DNA of 5,492 nucleotides from Acidisphaera sp035272265 (GCA_035272265.1 DATEQV010000377.1:1-5492), one strand, 5' to 3'. Numbered from the stretch's first letter, positions 1 through 5,492 are shown. The notes: a model not told the origin generated them from the sequence alone. Translations and numbers: made by a program.

Positions 1-1
1 C

Positions 2-709
2 CGCCAGATCAACGTCTCGTTCTCGCCGGGTTCGGCGACCAGCATCATCAACACGGTGCACGGCTATCCGACGGCGGTGTCGTTCTTCGACTCGACGGGG
101 CAGCCCTGGCCGATCCAGTGGGACACCAACTCGAACCCGGCTGCGATCACGGAGGGGGCCAATTGCAATGCGCGGACGAACGCCGGCGGCCCCTCGGCGG
201 TGGCGATCGGCTTCTTCATCTGCACGCCCGTGAAGGGCTCGAATGTGCTTGAGATCACTCCGGTCTCGCTCGCCCCGCGTGGCGGTCTGGTGGTGGCGCT
301 CGAGGGTGCGCCGAAGCCGGTCACCTTTCTCTTGATCGCCGGCGGCGGCCGCTACGACGCGAACCTTTCCATCCACGTCGCCGACCGCGGCCCGCACGCG
401 AAGGTCGAAATCGTCACGCAGCCGGACGCGCCGGAGACGGGGGCGGCGTATCTCACTAGCATGCTGCAGGGCGTTCCGCCGGCCGAGGCGGTGCCGCTGT
501 CGGTCGAGGGCGTCTCACCCGACGGCGTGCGCGCCTGGCGGCTGGGCCGCAACGTCTATCTGCGGACGTCGCACGTCCTGTTGTCGCCCGAGTGGACCGC
601 GTCGGAGGCGGAGGGCGGCACGACGGTCTACGCCATCCCGAACACGCCGGTCGTTCTGCTGTCGATCGGCGGTCGCACGGTCTCCGCCTCGCTGAAGGAG
701 GGACCCTGA
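2..709 (+). CDS. dotH: DotH/IcmK (IncI TraN-like) type IVB secretion core protein, C-terminal part
   Basis: DotH is an outer-membrane-associated component of the Dot/Icm core complex, forming the periplasmic ring with DotC, DotD and the DotG C-terminus. The frame is open from base 2, so the start and any signal peptide lie upstream; 235 codons are visible before the TGA at 707-709. Family hallmarks, counted from the first visible codon: the TGQPWPI motif near residue 33, just after a VSFFD segment; a central block with LVVALEGAPKPVTFLL near 95; and near the C-terminus LLSPEWTAS followed by VYAIPNTPVVLL, typical of the IcmK C-terminal domain. Two Cys (in NCN and FIC) flank the middle. An internal ATG/GTG start (for example GTG at 56) is not plausible because the conserved domain extends upstream of it. 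The stop overlaps the dotG start as TGATG, suggesting coupled translation. Identification rests on recalled motifs and on gene order. Confidence 0.88.
   Translation, partial: RQINVSFSPGSATSIINTVHGYPTAVSFFDSTGQPWPIQWDTNSNPAAITEGANCNARTNAGGPSAVAIGFFICTPVKGSNVLEITPVSLAPRGGLVVALEGAPKPVTFLLIAGGGRYDANLSIHVADRGPHAKVEIVTQPDAPETGAAYLTSMLQGVPPAEAVPLSVEGVSPDGVRAWRLGRNVYLRTSHVLLSPEWTASEAEGGTTVYAIPNTPVVLLSIGGRTVSASLKEGP
695..701 (+). promoter_or_regulatory. Ribosome binding site of dotG
   Basis: AAGGAGG, a near-perfect anti-Shine-Dalgarno match, ends seven bases before the ATG at 709. It lies inside the last codons of dotH. It decides the dotG start at 709 over the longer in-frame opening that reaches back into dotH. 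Confidence 0.85.
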
Positions 710-1989
710 TGTCGATCTCACTGCGGGCGAGCCGGCTGGCGTTTCGTCTGTGGCGACCGCGGCTCAGCGCCGCCGGCCGCGCCGGGCCGCGCCGTCTTTC
801 GGCGATGACTCTCGGCGTCGCTGCGGGTGCTGGCGTTCTGGTGTTCATCGTCCTCGAGCGCCCTGACGTGCTGTCGTCGTCGCGCGACGCGCGCTTGCCG
901 GCGGTGGACCCATTGCCGGGCGGGCTGCACTCTACACCCGAGCAGGACGCGCTGGCGCGCCAGGCGGATACGGCGCATGCGCAGGCGGCGCTGGCACATG
1001 GCGTCTCGTTCACGCCGCCATTGGCGGCGAGCATGCCCTATGTGGCGCCGCCGCGCGGCGAGCATATTGCCAGCGCTCCGCCGCCACACCCTGCCTCGCC
1101 GGTGCCGCAGCCGCAGTTCGTCGGCCGCACGCCGCTGCCGCGTCCCTCGCCGATCGTGCCGGTCACGGCTTCCGTGCCGGCGCCACCCATGCGCGCCGCG
1201 CCGGCGGCTGCGCCGCTCGCGCAGGCGGCATCGCCGGCGTCCAACGCGCAGCCTGTGGACCCGTACAGCAAGCCGATCGGCGACCTGTTCACCGCCTGGG
1301 GCGTGCGTCCGCCGCAGACCGATGTGGTGCTGCCGCCCCCGGAGACTCCGTCTGCGCCAGCTGCCGATCCGCCGGCGGAGACTCGCCCGGCGCAGGCGAC
1401 TCGCACTGCCGCGCATCCGGCGCCGGCCGATCCCGGCGAGGTGTTGATCCCGGCCGGGCGGGGCGTCTATGCGCATCCGGTCCTGGCGGTGAACAGCGAC
1501 GCGTCGTCTCCGGTGGTGCTGCAGGCTGATACCGGGCCAATCGCTGGTGATCGCATGACCGGCAGCTTTGCGCGGCAGAACGACCGGCTTGTGATCCACG
1601 TCAACATCGTCGTGCATGACGGGCAGAGCATCAGCGTGGACGGGCTGGTGATTGCACCCGATACGATGGAGGCGTCGGTCGCCTCCGGTATGGACGAGCA
1701 CTACGTCTCGCGCATCATCCTGCCGGCCGCCGCGGCCTTCGTGCAGGGCCTTGGGCAGGCGATCGCCACCACATCCAACACCGCCGCCGTCATCTCACCG
1801 TTTGGCGGCATCACCACGGCGACGAACCTGAACTTCCAGCAGCAGCTTGGTGTGGCCGCCGGCACGGCGGCGGGTCAGATCGGCTCGGTGTTGCAGCAGC
1901 AGGCGCCGAAGGGACCGACGGTGACGCTCGACGCCAATGTCGCGATCGGCGTGATGTTCCTCACGCCAGTGATCCTGCACCACGGATGA
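709..1989 (+). CDS. dotG: DotG/IcmE (IncI TraO-like, VirB10/TrbI family) channel protein
   Basis: DotG spans from the inner membrane to the outer-membrane ring and lines the central channel of type IVB systems; its C-terminus is VirB10-like. The protein has 426 residues: a basic cytoplasmic N-terminus (1-30), one membrane segment at about 31-49 (AMTLGVAAGAGVLVFIVL), a Pro/Ala-rich periplasmic linker at about 80-240, and the VirB10/TrbI domain from about 244 to the end. Signature pieces of that domain are IPAGRGVYAHPVLAVNSD, GPIAGDRMTGSF, SISVDGLVIAPDT and AFVQGLGQAI. The start at 709 is set by AAGGAGG seven bases upstream and by the one-base overlap with the dotH stop. Length is close to IncI TraO and well under half of Legionella DotG (about 1,050 residues), whose extra length is a repeat-rich middle absent here. 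Identification is firm from domain architecture and position. Confidence 0.92.
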   Translation: MSISLRASRLAFRLWRPRLSAAGRAGPRRLSAMTLGVAAGAGVLVFIVLERPDVLSSSRDARLPAVDPLPGGLHSTPEQDALARQADTAHAQAALAHGVSFTPPLAASMPYVAPPRGEHIASAPPPHPASPVPQPQFVGRTPLPRPSPIVPVTASVPAPPMRAAPAAAPLAQAASPASNAQPVDPYSKPIGDLFTAWGVRPPQTDVVLPPPETPSAPAADPPAETRPAQATRTAAHPAPADPGEVLIPAGRGVYAHPVLAVNSDASSPVVLQADTGPIAGDRMTGSFARQNDRLVIHVNIVVHDGQSISVDGLVIAPDTMEASVASGMDEHYVSRIILPAAAAFVQGLGQAIATTSNTAAVISPFGGITTATNLNFQQQLGVAAGTAAGQIGSVLQQQAPKGPTVTLDANVAIGVMFLTPVILHHG

Positions 1990-2077
1990 CCGCTGCATGG
2001 CGTGAAGTGACAGTACGCGGTTCGTGCCGTTCGCAGCCGGTGCGGAGATGCTGCGGCGTTGTATGCCGGAGGATCAT
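1990..2077 (+). other. dotG-dotF intergenic gap, no gene seen
   Basis: These 88 bases contain no convincing gene, promoter or terminator. The dotF frame is open through part of it with possible starts at GTG 2024, ATG 2048 and ATG 2063, but none has as good a ribosome binding site as ATG 2078. A short stem, CGGC/GCCG around a seven-base loop (2054-2068), lies next to the dotF ribosome binding site but is weak. The 11-base word GCCGTTCGCAG (2026-2036) recurs in the dotE-dotP gap. Confidence 0.5.
2068..2072 (+). promoter_or_regulatory. Ribosome binding site of dotF
   Basis: GGAGG ends five bases before ATG 2078. It favours 2078 over the in-frame upstream starts at 2024, 2048 and 2063, which would add 18, 10 or 5 residues. 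Confidence 0.7.
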
Positions 2078-3739
2078 ATGAACATGCACGTGGCTTCCGA
2101 CTCCATCGTTGCGGAGGAGCCGATGTTGACCGCCCGGCTTCCCGGTGAGTCGGACGAGGACACCGAAGATGTCGAAGGCTCCGAGCCGGAGGAGACAATC
2201 CCGGATGGGCGAGGGCCTACGGGAAAAGGCCGACGGGTCAACCGCAAGGTTCTTCTGGCGGGCGTTGCGGTGGTGGCGGTCGTTGCCGGGTTTCTGGCCT
2301 CGCCGTACAGCCGCCTGGTCCCGCTTCCCCGGCCCCTGGTACCGCTACCCTGGGTGGCGTCGCCCGCGCGAGCGCCAATGCCACAAGCGGGCGGTGACGC
2401 AGCGCCGTTGGCGCCATCGGCGTCGCTGGCGCAGGTCGCGCTTCCGCCGTCGTCAGGTCCAGCTGTGCGCGAGCGATATGTAGGTCAGCCGCCCTCACAG
2501 CAGGTCAGCGAAGTGCTCGCCTTGCGCGCAGGCGCGCCGTCATCCACACCATCGTCGGAACGGCCGATCGTGGCCTCTCCCCCTGCACCGCCGCCCGCGC
2601 ATCCTCCCGCGGCAGCGGCCCCGGCCGCTCCGCCGGCGCCCGGTGCCGATGCTGCCAGCGAGCCGCCACCCGGCTTCGTGCCGCACGAGCCCGGCGCCGG
2701 GTCCGTCGAACAGGGCGCGGCACAAGTTTCACTTGTTGTGAGCGCAGGCTCAGCCGGACGGGACACGACAGCAGAATCCGCACCGCCATCGCCGCCAGCT
2801 CCGCTCGTTGCGAGCGCGGGTTCGGGGCAAGACGCGACATCGCCGTCGGCAGGGCCGTCGGCTGCCTCCCCTGCCCCAGACCCGTCTTCGACCGCGGCGC
2901 CGGTTTTGGCACCGACCCCGACCGGCGACATCACGCGGCACATCATGACGCAGGTGACGGCATCGCTCGACCTCAAACCGTTCGAGCCGCCCGCCGCCCC
3001 GGCTGAACCCGCCGCAGCTTCGGCGCCGCCGGCGCCGGCACCGGTACAATCAGTCTCCCCGTCGGCTGCTGCCCGCCCCGCTGAACCGGTGCATGCGCCG
3101 ACCGTGTCTGAGCCATCGCGTGCATCGGTGGTCTCGGCTCCGGGCGCGTCTTCGCCGTCGTCGCCGTCTGCTGCGGCGAGTGACGCGGCGCAGATCGCAG
3201 CTTCACTGCATCCGGCGCCGATGACGCCAGAGGACCAGGTGCCGGTCCTCGAGCTGGTCACGAAGCTGGCGACTATGGTGGCTGATCTGAAGAAAGAGAA
3301 CGCGCAGATGCGGGCCGATCTCGCCAAGTCGCAGGCGGAGGAAGCGGCACGCGTCGCGGACTGGGAGCGCCGTCTGGCGCTCGCCGAGGCGCGGGGCGCG
3401 ATGAGGGCGGCTGACGCCGCGGCGTCGACGCCCTTGGTGGTCACGGCCTCCGCTGCCGCGGCCGGCAAGCAGGATTCAGCGCCCTCTAACACAGTGTCGG
3501 CTACGTCATCGCCCACGACAGCGGTCGTTCTCGCCGCCGGCGATGCCGGCAAGAAGTATCGTCTGCAGGCCGCCTCGCCCGGTCTCGCGATGCTCGCCCA
3601 GATCGACCGTGGCGGCGGCGAGGGCGCGCAGATCCAGGTCGCGGTCGGCGACACCGTACCAGGCTACGGCCGCGTGAAGGCGGTGACGCAACACGGCACG
3701 GCGTGGGTGGTGGAGACGGACCACGGACCGATCGAATAG
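2078..3739 (+). CDS. dotF: DotF/IcmG (IncI TraP-like) bitopic inner-membrane protein, unusually long
   Basis: DotF is a bitopic inner-membrane protein associated with the Dot/Icm core and proposed to contact substrates or modulate the channel. The 553-residue product has an acidic cytoplasmic N-terminus (about 24-43, rich in D/E), a basic patch (47-57, KGRRVNRK), one membrane segment at about 58-74 (VLLAGVAVVAVVAGFLA), and a very long Pro/Ala/Ser-rich periplasmic stretch at about 80-380. A predicted coiled coil follows at about 385-443 (LVTKLATMVADLKKENAQM), and a C-terminal domain at 491-553 begins GKKYRLQAASPGLAML and includes VAVGDTVPGYGRV. That last domain and the membrane-coiled-coil order match the DotF/TraP family. 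Legionella DotF is about 270 residues, so this one is roughly doubled, almost all in the low-complexity stretch. The assignment relies on architecture, the C-terminal domain and position between dotG and dotE. The start is chosen from GGAGG; GTG 2024 is the main alternative. Confidence 0.85.
   Translation: MNMHVASDSIVAEEPMLTARLPGESDEDTEDVEGSEPEETIPDGRGPTGKGRRVNRKVLLAGVAVVAVVAGFLASPYSRLVPLPRPLVPLPWVASPARAPMPQAGGDAAPLAPSASLAQVALPPSSGPAVRERYVGQPPSQQVSEVLALRAGAPSSTPSSERPIVASPPAPPPAHPPAAAAPAAPPAPGADAASEPPPGFVPHEPGAGSVEQGAAQVSLVVSAGSAGRDTTAESAPPSPPAPLVASAGSGQDATSPSAGPSAASPAPDPSSTAAPVLAPTPTGDITRHIMTQVTASLDLKPFEPPAAPAEPAAASAPPAPAPVQSVSPSAAARPAEPVHAPTVSEPSRASVVSAPGASSPSSPSAAASDAAQIAASLHPAPMTPEDQVPVLELVTKLATMVADLKKENAQMRADLAKSQAEEAARVADWERRLALAEARGAMRAADAAASTPLVVTASAAAAGKQDSAPSNTVSATSSPTTAVVLAAGDAGKKYRLQAASPGLAMLAQIDRGGGEGAQIQVAVGDTVPGYGRVKAVTQHGTAWVVETDHGPIE
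2732..2842 (+). repeat. Imperfect internal direct repeat within the dotF linker
   Basis: Two diverged units, about 2732-2770 and 2804-2842, encode LVVSAGSAGRDTT and LVASAGSGQDAT. The DNA also matches, for example GTTGTGAGCGCAGG against GTTGCGAGCGCGGG. This suggests that the Pro/Ala/Ser linker grew partly by local duplication. Compositional bias alone could explain part of the similarity. Confidence 0.4.
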
Positions 3740-3751
3740 CGGGGACGTTCC

Positions 3752-4291
3752 GTGCAGGGTCTCGTCAACCTCGCGAGCGACATCGCCGACGGCATCGCCG
3801 TACTATTGCCGGCGTTCTGCTACCTCGCGGCGTGGGCCTGCCTTCTGTTTTCCGGCTGGACGCTGTGGACGTGGTCGCAGCCGCACCACCACTATCGGCA
3901 CAAGCCCTGGGTGCCGTTCATCTCGCTCGTGCTGGCCGGGGTGTTCATTTCTTTTCCGCGCTTTCTGGCCAGGGCGAATGTCAGCGCGGGGACGGGTCTG
4001 GCGGTCACGCTAACCGGCTACACGCCGACCCTGCCGGGCAATGCGAGCAACCTGGTGGGCGCAAACCCGCAACAGACCGTGACGAACGTCGTGGCGCTGT
4101 TCCAGCACTTCTTTCAGGCGTTCGGCGCGGCGTGCGTGTTCTGGGCGATCATGCGATGGCGCGCGATCGTCAACGGCCGCATCGACGGGTCGCCAACCGC
4201 GTGCGCCGTGCAGTTCATCTTCGGGGTGATGTGCATCAACGTCGTCTCGGTCGCCAACGGCGTGCTCTCGTACTTCGAGACGGGGGGCTGA
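3752..4291 (+). CDS. dotE: DotE/IcmC (IncI TraQ-like) small polytopic inner-membrane protein
   Basis: DotE is a small inner-membrane protein of type IVB systems with no settled mechanism. The 179-residue product has hydrophobic segments at about 14-36 (with CYLAAWACLLF), 53-69 (VPFISLVLAGVFISF), 115-135 (FFQAFGAACVFWAIM) and 148-170 (CAVQFIFGVMCINVVSVAN), with a His-rich loop SQPHHHYRHK at 42-51. Length and layout agree with IcmC (about 190 residues). It starts with GTG, 12 bases after the dotF stop, with GGGGA (3741-3745) as a weak ribosome binding site, so translation may depend on coupling to dotF. Residues 23-79 align without gaps to residues 74-130 of the DotP product. Identification rests on membrane pattern and syntenic position more than on motifs. 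Confidence 0.82.
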   Translation: MQGLVNLASDIADGIAVLLPAFCYLAAWACLLFSGWTLWTWSQPHHHYRHKPWVPFISLVLAGVFISFPRFLARANVSAGTGLAVTLTGYTPTLPGNASNLVGANPQQTVTNVVALFQHFFQAFGAACVFWAIMRWRAIVNGRIDGSPTACAVQFIFGVMCINVVSVANGVLSYFETGG

Positions 4292-4292
4292 C

Positions 4293-4323
4293 AATGACGC
4301 GCGCCGTTCGCAGGACCGTCATT
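4293..4323 (+). other. Inverted repeat (hairpin 1) after dotE
   Basis: AATGACG (4293-4299) and CGTCATT (4317-4323) are perfect reverse complements, a 7-base-pair stem with a 17-base loop. A small inner GCG/CGC pairing (4301-4303 with 4309-4311) is possible. The left arm starts two bases after the dotE stop and would bury the alternative ATG at 4294. Confidence 0.5.
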
Positions 4324-4335
4324 CAGGTTGCCGCC

Positions 4336-4353
4336 CGAGGGGCTGTTCCCTCG
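4336..4353 (+). other. Inverted repeat (hairpin 2) before dotP
   Basis: CGAGGG (4336-4341) and CCCTCG (4348-4353) form a perfect GC-rich 6-base-pair stem with a six-base loop GCTGTT. It ends ten bases before the dotP ribosome binding site. The absence of a following T-run argues against a terminator. A role in RNA stability or translation is possible but unproven. Confidence 0.5.
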
Positions 4354-4363
4354 CACTCTGCTC

Positions 4364-4369
4364 AAGGAG
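4364..4369 (+). promoter_or_regulatory. Ribosome binding site of dotP
   Basis: AAGGAG ends eight bases before GTG 4378, the best-placed ribosome binding site for dotP. It supports 4378 over ATG 4294. Confidence 0.7.
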
Positions 4370-4377
4370 CAACAAGC

Positions 4378-4833
4378 GTGGCAGGTTCGATCATCGAGGC
4401 CGGGCGCGTCGTGCTGCAACGTCTCCCGCGCATCCCGCTGAAGGCCGCCCTCTCGTTCGGCATGGCCGCGACATGTATGTTCGCGGGTCATGCGCTGGCG
4501 CAAGGGGCGACGTCGCCGTCGGGCAGCATCGGTGCCCAGCTGAACACGATTTCGTCCGAGGCCATGAACGCCGGCGGGACCGCCGTCAACATGGCCTGCT
4601 ATCTGGCTGCCGGCGCCTGCTTTGTGATGGGCGCGTGGTCGGGCTGGCAGTCGCGGCATCCGCACAACCGCGAACAGGGGCATCTCGCACGCGCCATCGC
4701 CGGCGTGACGCTGTGCGGGCTGTTCGCAGCGGCGCCGAGCTGGATCAACAAAGCGTCGGTCACTGCCTCGGGCGCGGCGCCGGGGATCACCGGCAACTCG
4801 CAGATGGTGCAGTTCGGGACGGGTGGCCAATGA
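4378..4833 (+). CDS. dotP: DotP/IcmD (IncI TraR-like) small membrane protein with signal peptide
   Basis: DotP is a short inner-membrane or exported component of type IVB systems with no assigned activity. From GTG 4378 the product has 151 residues: a basic n-region (R10, R15, R18, K22), a hydrophobic core at about 23-41 (AALSFGMAATCMFAGHALA) with a likely AxA cleavage after A41, then membrane segments at about 68-90 (with NMACYLAAGACFVMGAW) and 102-121 (HLARAIAGVTLCGLFAAAP). IcmD is usually about 130 residues. The GTG is chosen because AAGGAG lies eight bases upstream, the signal peptide has normal length, and G/C at third positions drops sharply before it. ATG 4294, three bases after the dotE stop, is the alternative (179 residues) and would give an over-long n-region. 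The stop overlaps a possible dotN start (ATGA, 4830). Confidence 0.8.
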   Translation: MAGSIIEAGRVVLQRLPRIPLKAALSFGMAATCMFAGHALAQGATSPSGSIGAQLNTISSEAMNAGGTAVNMACYLAAGACFVMGAWSGWQSRHPHNREQGHLARAIAGVTLCGLFAAAPSWINKASVTASGAAPGITGNSQMVQFGTGGQ

Positions 4834-4889
4834 CCGCAAAACCGACCCGGGCACCGACCGCCGGGCCGGCCTGCGCAAGCGGATCACGT

Positions 4890-4894
4890 GGAGG
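4890..4894 (+). promoter_or_regulatory. Ribosome binding site of dotN
   Basis: GGAGG ends seven bases before ATG 4902 (four before the adjacent ATG 4899). The rival start ATG 4830 overlaps the dotP stop and has only a weak GGGTGG upstream. Confidence 0.6.
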
Positions 4895-4901
4895 CTCGAT
4901 G

Positions 4902-5480
4902 ATGGCCTTACCGACCTTGTCGGCGTCGGTGGTCAATGGCGATCCCCAGGCGGTCCCGCATGTTGCTACGGTTGCAACGACGCTCTGCAGGGGCTGTCGA
5001 GCGCCGCTCGGCGGTTATGCATTCGGCGTCTCAGGAAAAGATCAGCCGGCCGATTGCGCGCTGTGCTGGCTGGCGCGTCATCTCGAACGACCCCGGATCG
5101 ACGACGAGGCCCGGCTGATCTGGCTGCCGGGGATGAGCCAGGCCGCGCTCAACGTGACGGTCCGGGTCATCCATCTGCGCCGGCGCGCTGCCAGTCTCGG
5201 TGTGCGACACGAGGATGTCGAGGACGGTCATCTCCACTTCGCCGAGGCCGGGCTGGCGGCCTACGCGGAGGCCGCGCGCGCTCGCGTCGGGTCGGACAAG
5301 CCGAGCGATCTCTGCCGGGCGCTGCTGCGGCTGCCGCCCGATGTCTACCATCGTCGCGGCACTCTGCTGTCCGGTCTGCGCCTGCTGCCGCTCGGCCGGT
5401 TCTTCGACGGCGAGGACGACATCTATCCCGAGATCCTCGACGGCTGGCGTGCGGCGCACAGCTGCGTCAGGGCGGCGTGA
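4902..5480 (+). CDS. dotN: DotN/IcmJ-like type IVB coupling-complex protein
   Basis: DotN/IcmJ is a soluble cytoplasmic protein that binds the DotL ATPase in the type IV coupling complex of Legionella. From ATG 4902 this product has 192 residues and no membrane segment. It shows two CxxC pairs, LCRGC (Cys 29, 32) and CALC (Cys 52, 55), a likely zinc site, followed by IDDEARLIWLPGMSQAALN (67-84, continuous with the second pair) and a C-terminal block LLRLPPDVYHRR then GRFFDGEDDIYPEILDGW (about 141-182). Legionella DotN has about 208 residues and a zinc-bound fold, and icmJ follows icmD there as this gene follows dotP. Start choice: twin ATGs at 4899/4902 follow GGAGG; ATG 4830 overlaps the dotP stop as ATGA and would add 24 residues of low-complexity N-terminus. 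Name rests on synteny and on recalled family motifs; primary-sequence match to Legionella DotN looks limited. Confidence 0.75.
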   Translation: MALPTLSASVVNGDPQAVPHVATVATTLCRGCRAPLGGYAFGVSGKDQPADCALCWLARHLERPRIDDEARLIWLPGMSQAALNVTVRVIHLRRRAASLGVRHEDVEDGHLHFAEAGLAAYAEAARARVGSDKPSDLCRALLRLPPDVYHRRGTLLSGLRLLPLGRFFDGEDDIYPEILDGWRAAHSCVRAA

Positions 5481-5482
5481 CC

Positions 5483-5492
5483 GTGTTCGGAG
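5483..5492 (+). CDS. Possible first codons of the next gene, expected dotO/icmB
   Basis: A GTG sits three bases after the dotN stop and opens GTG-TTC-GGA before the window ends. In the conserved order the gene after icmJ is icmB/dotO, a large VirB4-type ATPase. Nothing of that protein can be seen, and the upstream GGGCGG is a poor ribosome binding site, so this is positional inference only. Confidence 0.25.

Larger units (their letters stand above)
4292..4377 (+). other. Structured dotE-dotP intercistronic leader
   Basis: This 86-base gap holds two perfect inverted repeats in tandem, followed by a strong ribosome binding site and GTG 4378. It is open in the dotP frame from ATG 4294, so it could be a 28-codon N-terminal extension. 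Third-position G/C is 15 of 27 codons in the gap (after ATG 4294) against 23 of 27 in the first codons after GTG 4378, which favours a non-coding leader. No T-run follows either hairpin, so they are not intrinsic terminators. Confidence 0.55.

Noticed and set aside
592..708. Upstream extension of the dotG frame inside dotH
   Set aside because: It is a shadow of the dotH C-terminus; the AAGGAGG seven bases before ATG 709 fixes the start.
718..1701. Minus-strand open frame of 327 codons opposite dotG
   Set aside because: The product is an Arg-rich low-complexity string typical of a shadow frame; dotG on the other strand has clear domain content.
2485..3654. Long minus-strand open frame of 389 codons opposite dotF
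   Set aside because: It mirrors the Ala/Pro/Ser-rich dotF codons (giving Gly/Ala-rich text), has no recognisable domain, and GC-rich coding DNA routinely leaves antisense frames open.
3703..4293. Upstream extension of the dotP frame through dotE
   Set aside because: This part is an out-of-frame reading of dotE giving Arg/Gly-rich sequence; real DotP features begin only after 4378.
4336..4353. Intrinsic terminator between dotE and dotP
   Set aside because: The stem is short and is followed by CACTCTGCTC rather than a T-run, and the downstream gene belongs to the same cluster.
4114..4887. Minus-strand open frame of 257 codons across the dotE-dotP-dotN junctions
   Set aside because: It is Arg-rich, without a domain, and crosses three supported genes and the intercistronic hairpins.
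1..5492. CRISPR array, tRNA, rRNA, insertion sequence or attachment site
   Set aside because: No regularly spaced repeats, tRNA-like cloverleaf, transposase motif or terminal inverted repeats were seen; the window is almost wholly explained by six genes.

Overview
This window is a stretch of a type IVB (Dot/Icm, IncI-like) secretion or conjugation gene cluster. All genes lie on the + strand. The gene order matches the established Dot/Icm block dotH-dotG-dotF-dotE-dotP-dotN (icmK-icmE-icmG-icmC-icmD-icmJ), and the next gene in that order, dotO/icmB, may begin in the last ten bases. The DNA is very GC-rich with strong G/C preference at third codon positions. Together with the diderm-specific machinery, this points to a GC-rich proteobacterium, perhaps an alphaproteobacterium (inference; the sequence does not fix the genus). 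No replication, partition, integrase or IS sequence is present, so plasmid, ICE or chromosomal location cannot be decided.

Layout: 2-709 is the C-terminal part of DotH (outer-membrane core ring component, start outside the window). It overlaps by one base (TGATG) with dotG at 709-1989 (VirB10/TrbI-type channel protein). An 88-base gap leads to dotF at 2078-3739, a large inner-membrane protein with an unusually long Pro/Ala/Ser-rich periplasmic stretch. dotE (3752-4291) is a small polytopic membrane protein. An 86-base gap that can form two hairpins precedes dotP (most likely 4378-4833), an exported or membrane protein related to DotE. dotN (4902-5480, or from 4830) is a soluble protein with two CxxC pairs, related to the coupling-complex component IcmJ. 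The close spacing suggests one operon.

How they work together: DotH and DotG belong to the envelope-spanning core channel together with DotC/DotD, which are not in this window. DotF is a bitopic inner-membrane protein associated with that core. DotE and DotP are small inner-membrane components of poorly known role, and DotN belongs to the cytoplasmic coupling side with DotL/DotM. The short DotG, of IncI TraO size and without the long repeat region of Legionella DotG, fits a conjugation-type system better than an effector-injecting one; that is inference.

The least ordinary observations are a shared ungapped module between DotE and DotP (18 of 57 identical), a structured dotE-dotP intercistronic leader, an 11-base word present in both intergenic gaps, and the reversed size relation of DotF (long) and DotG (short) compared with Legionella.
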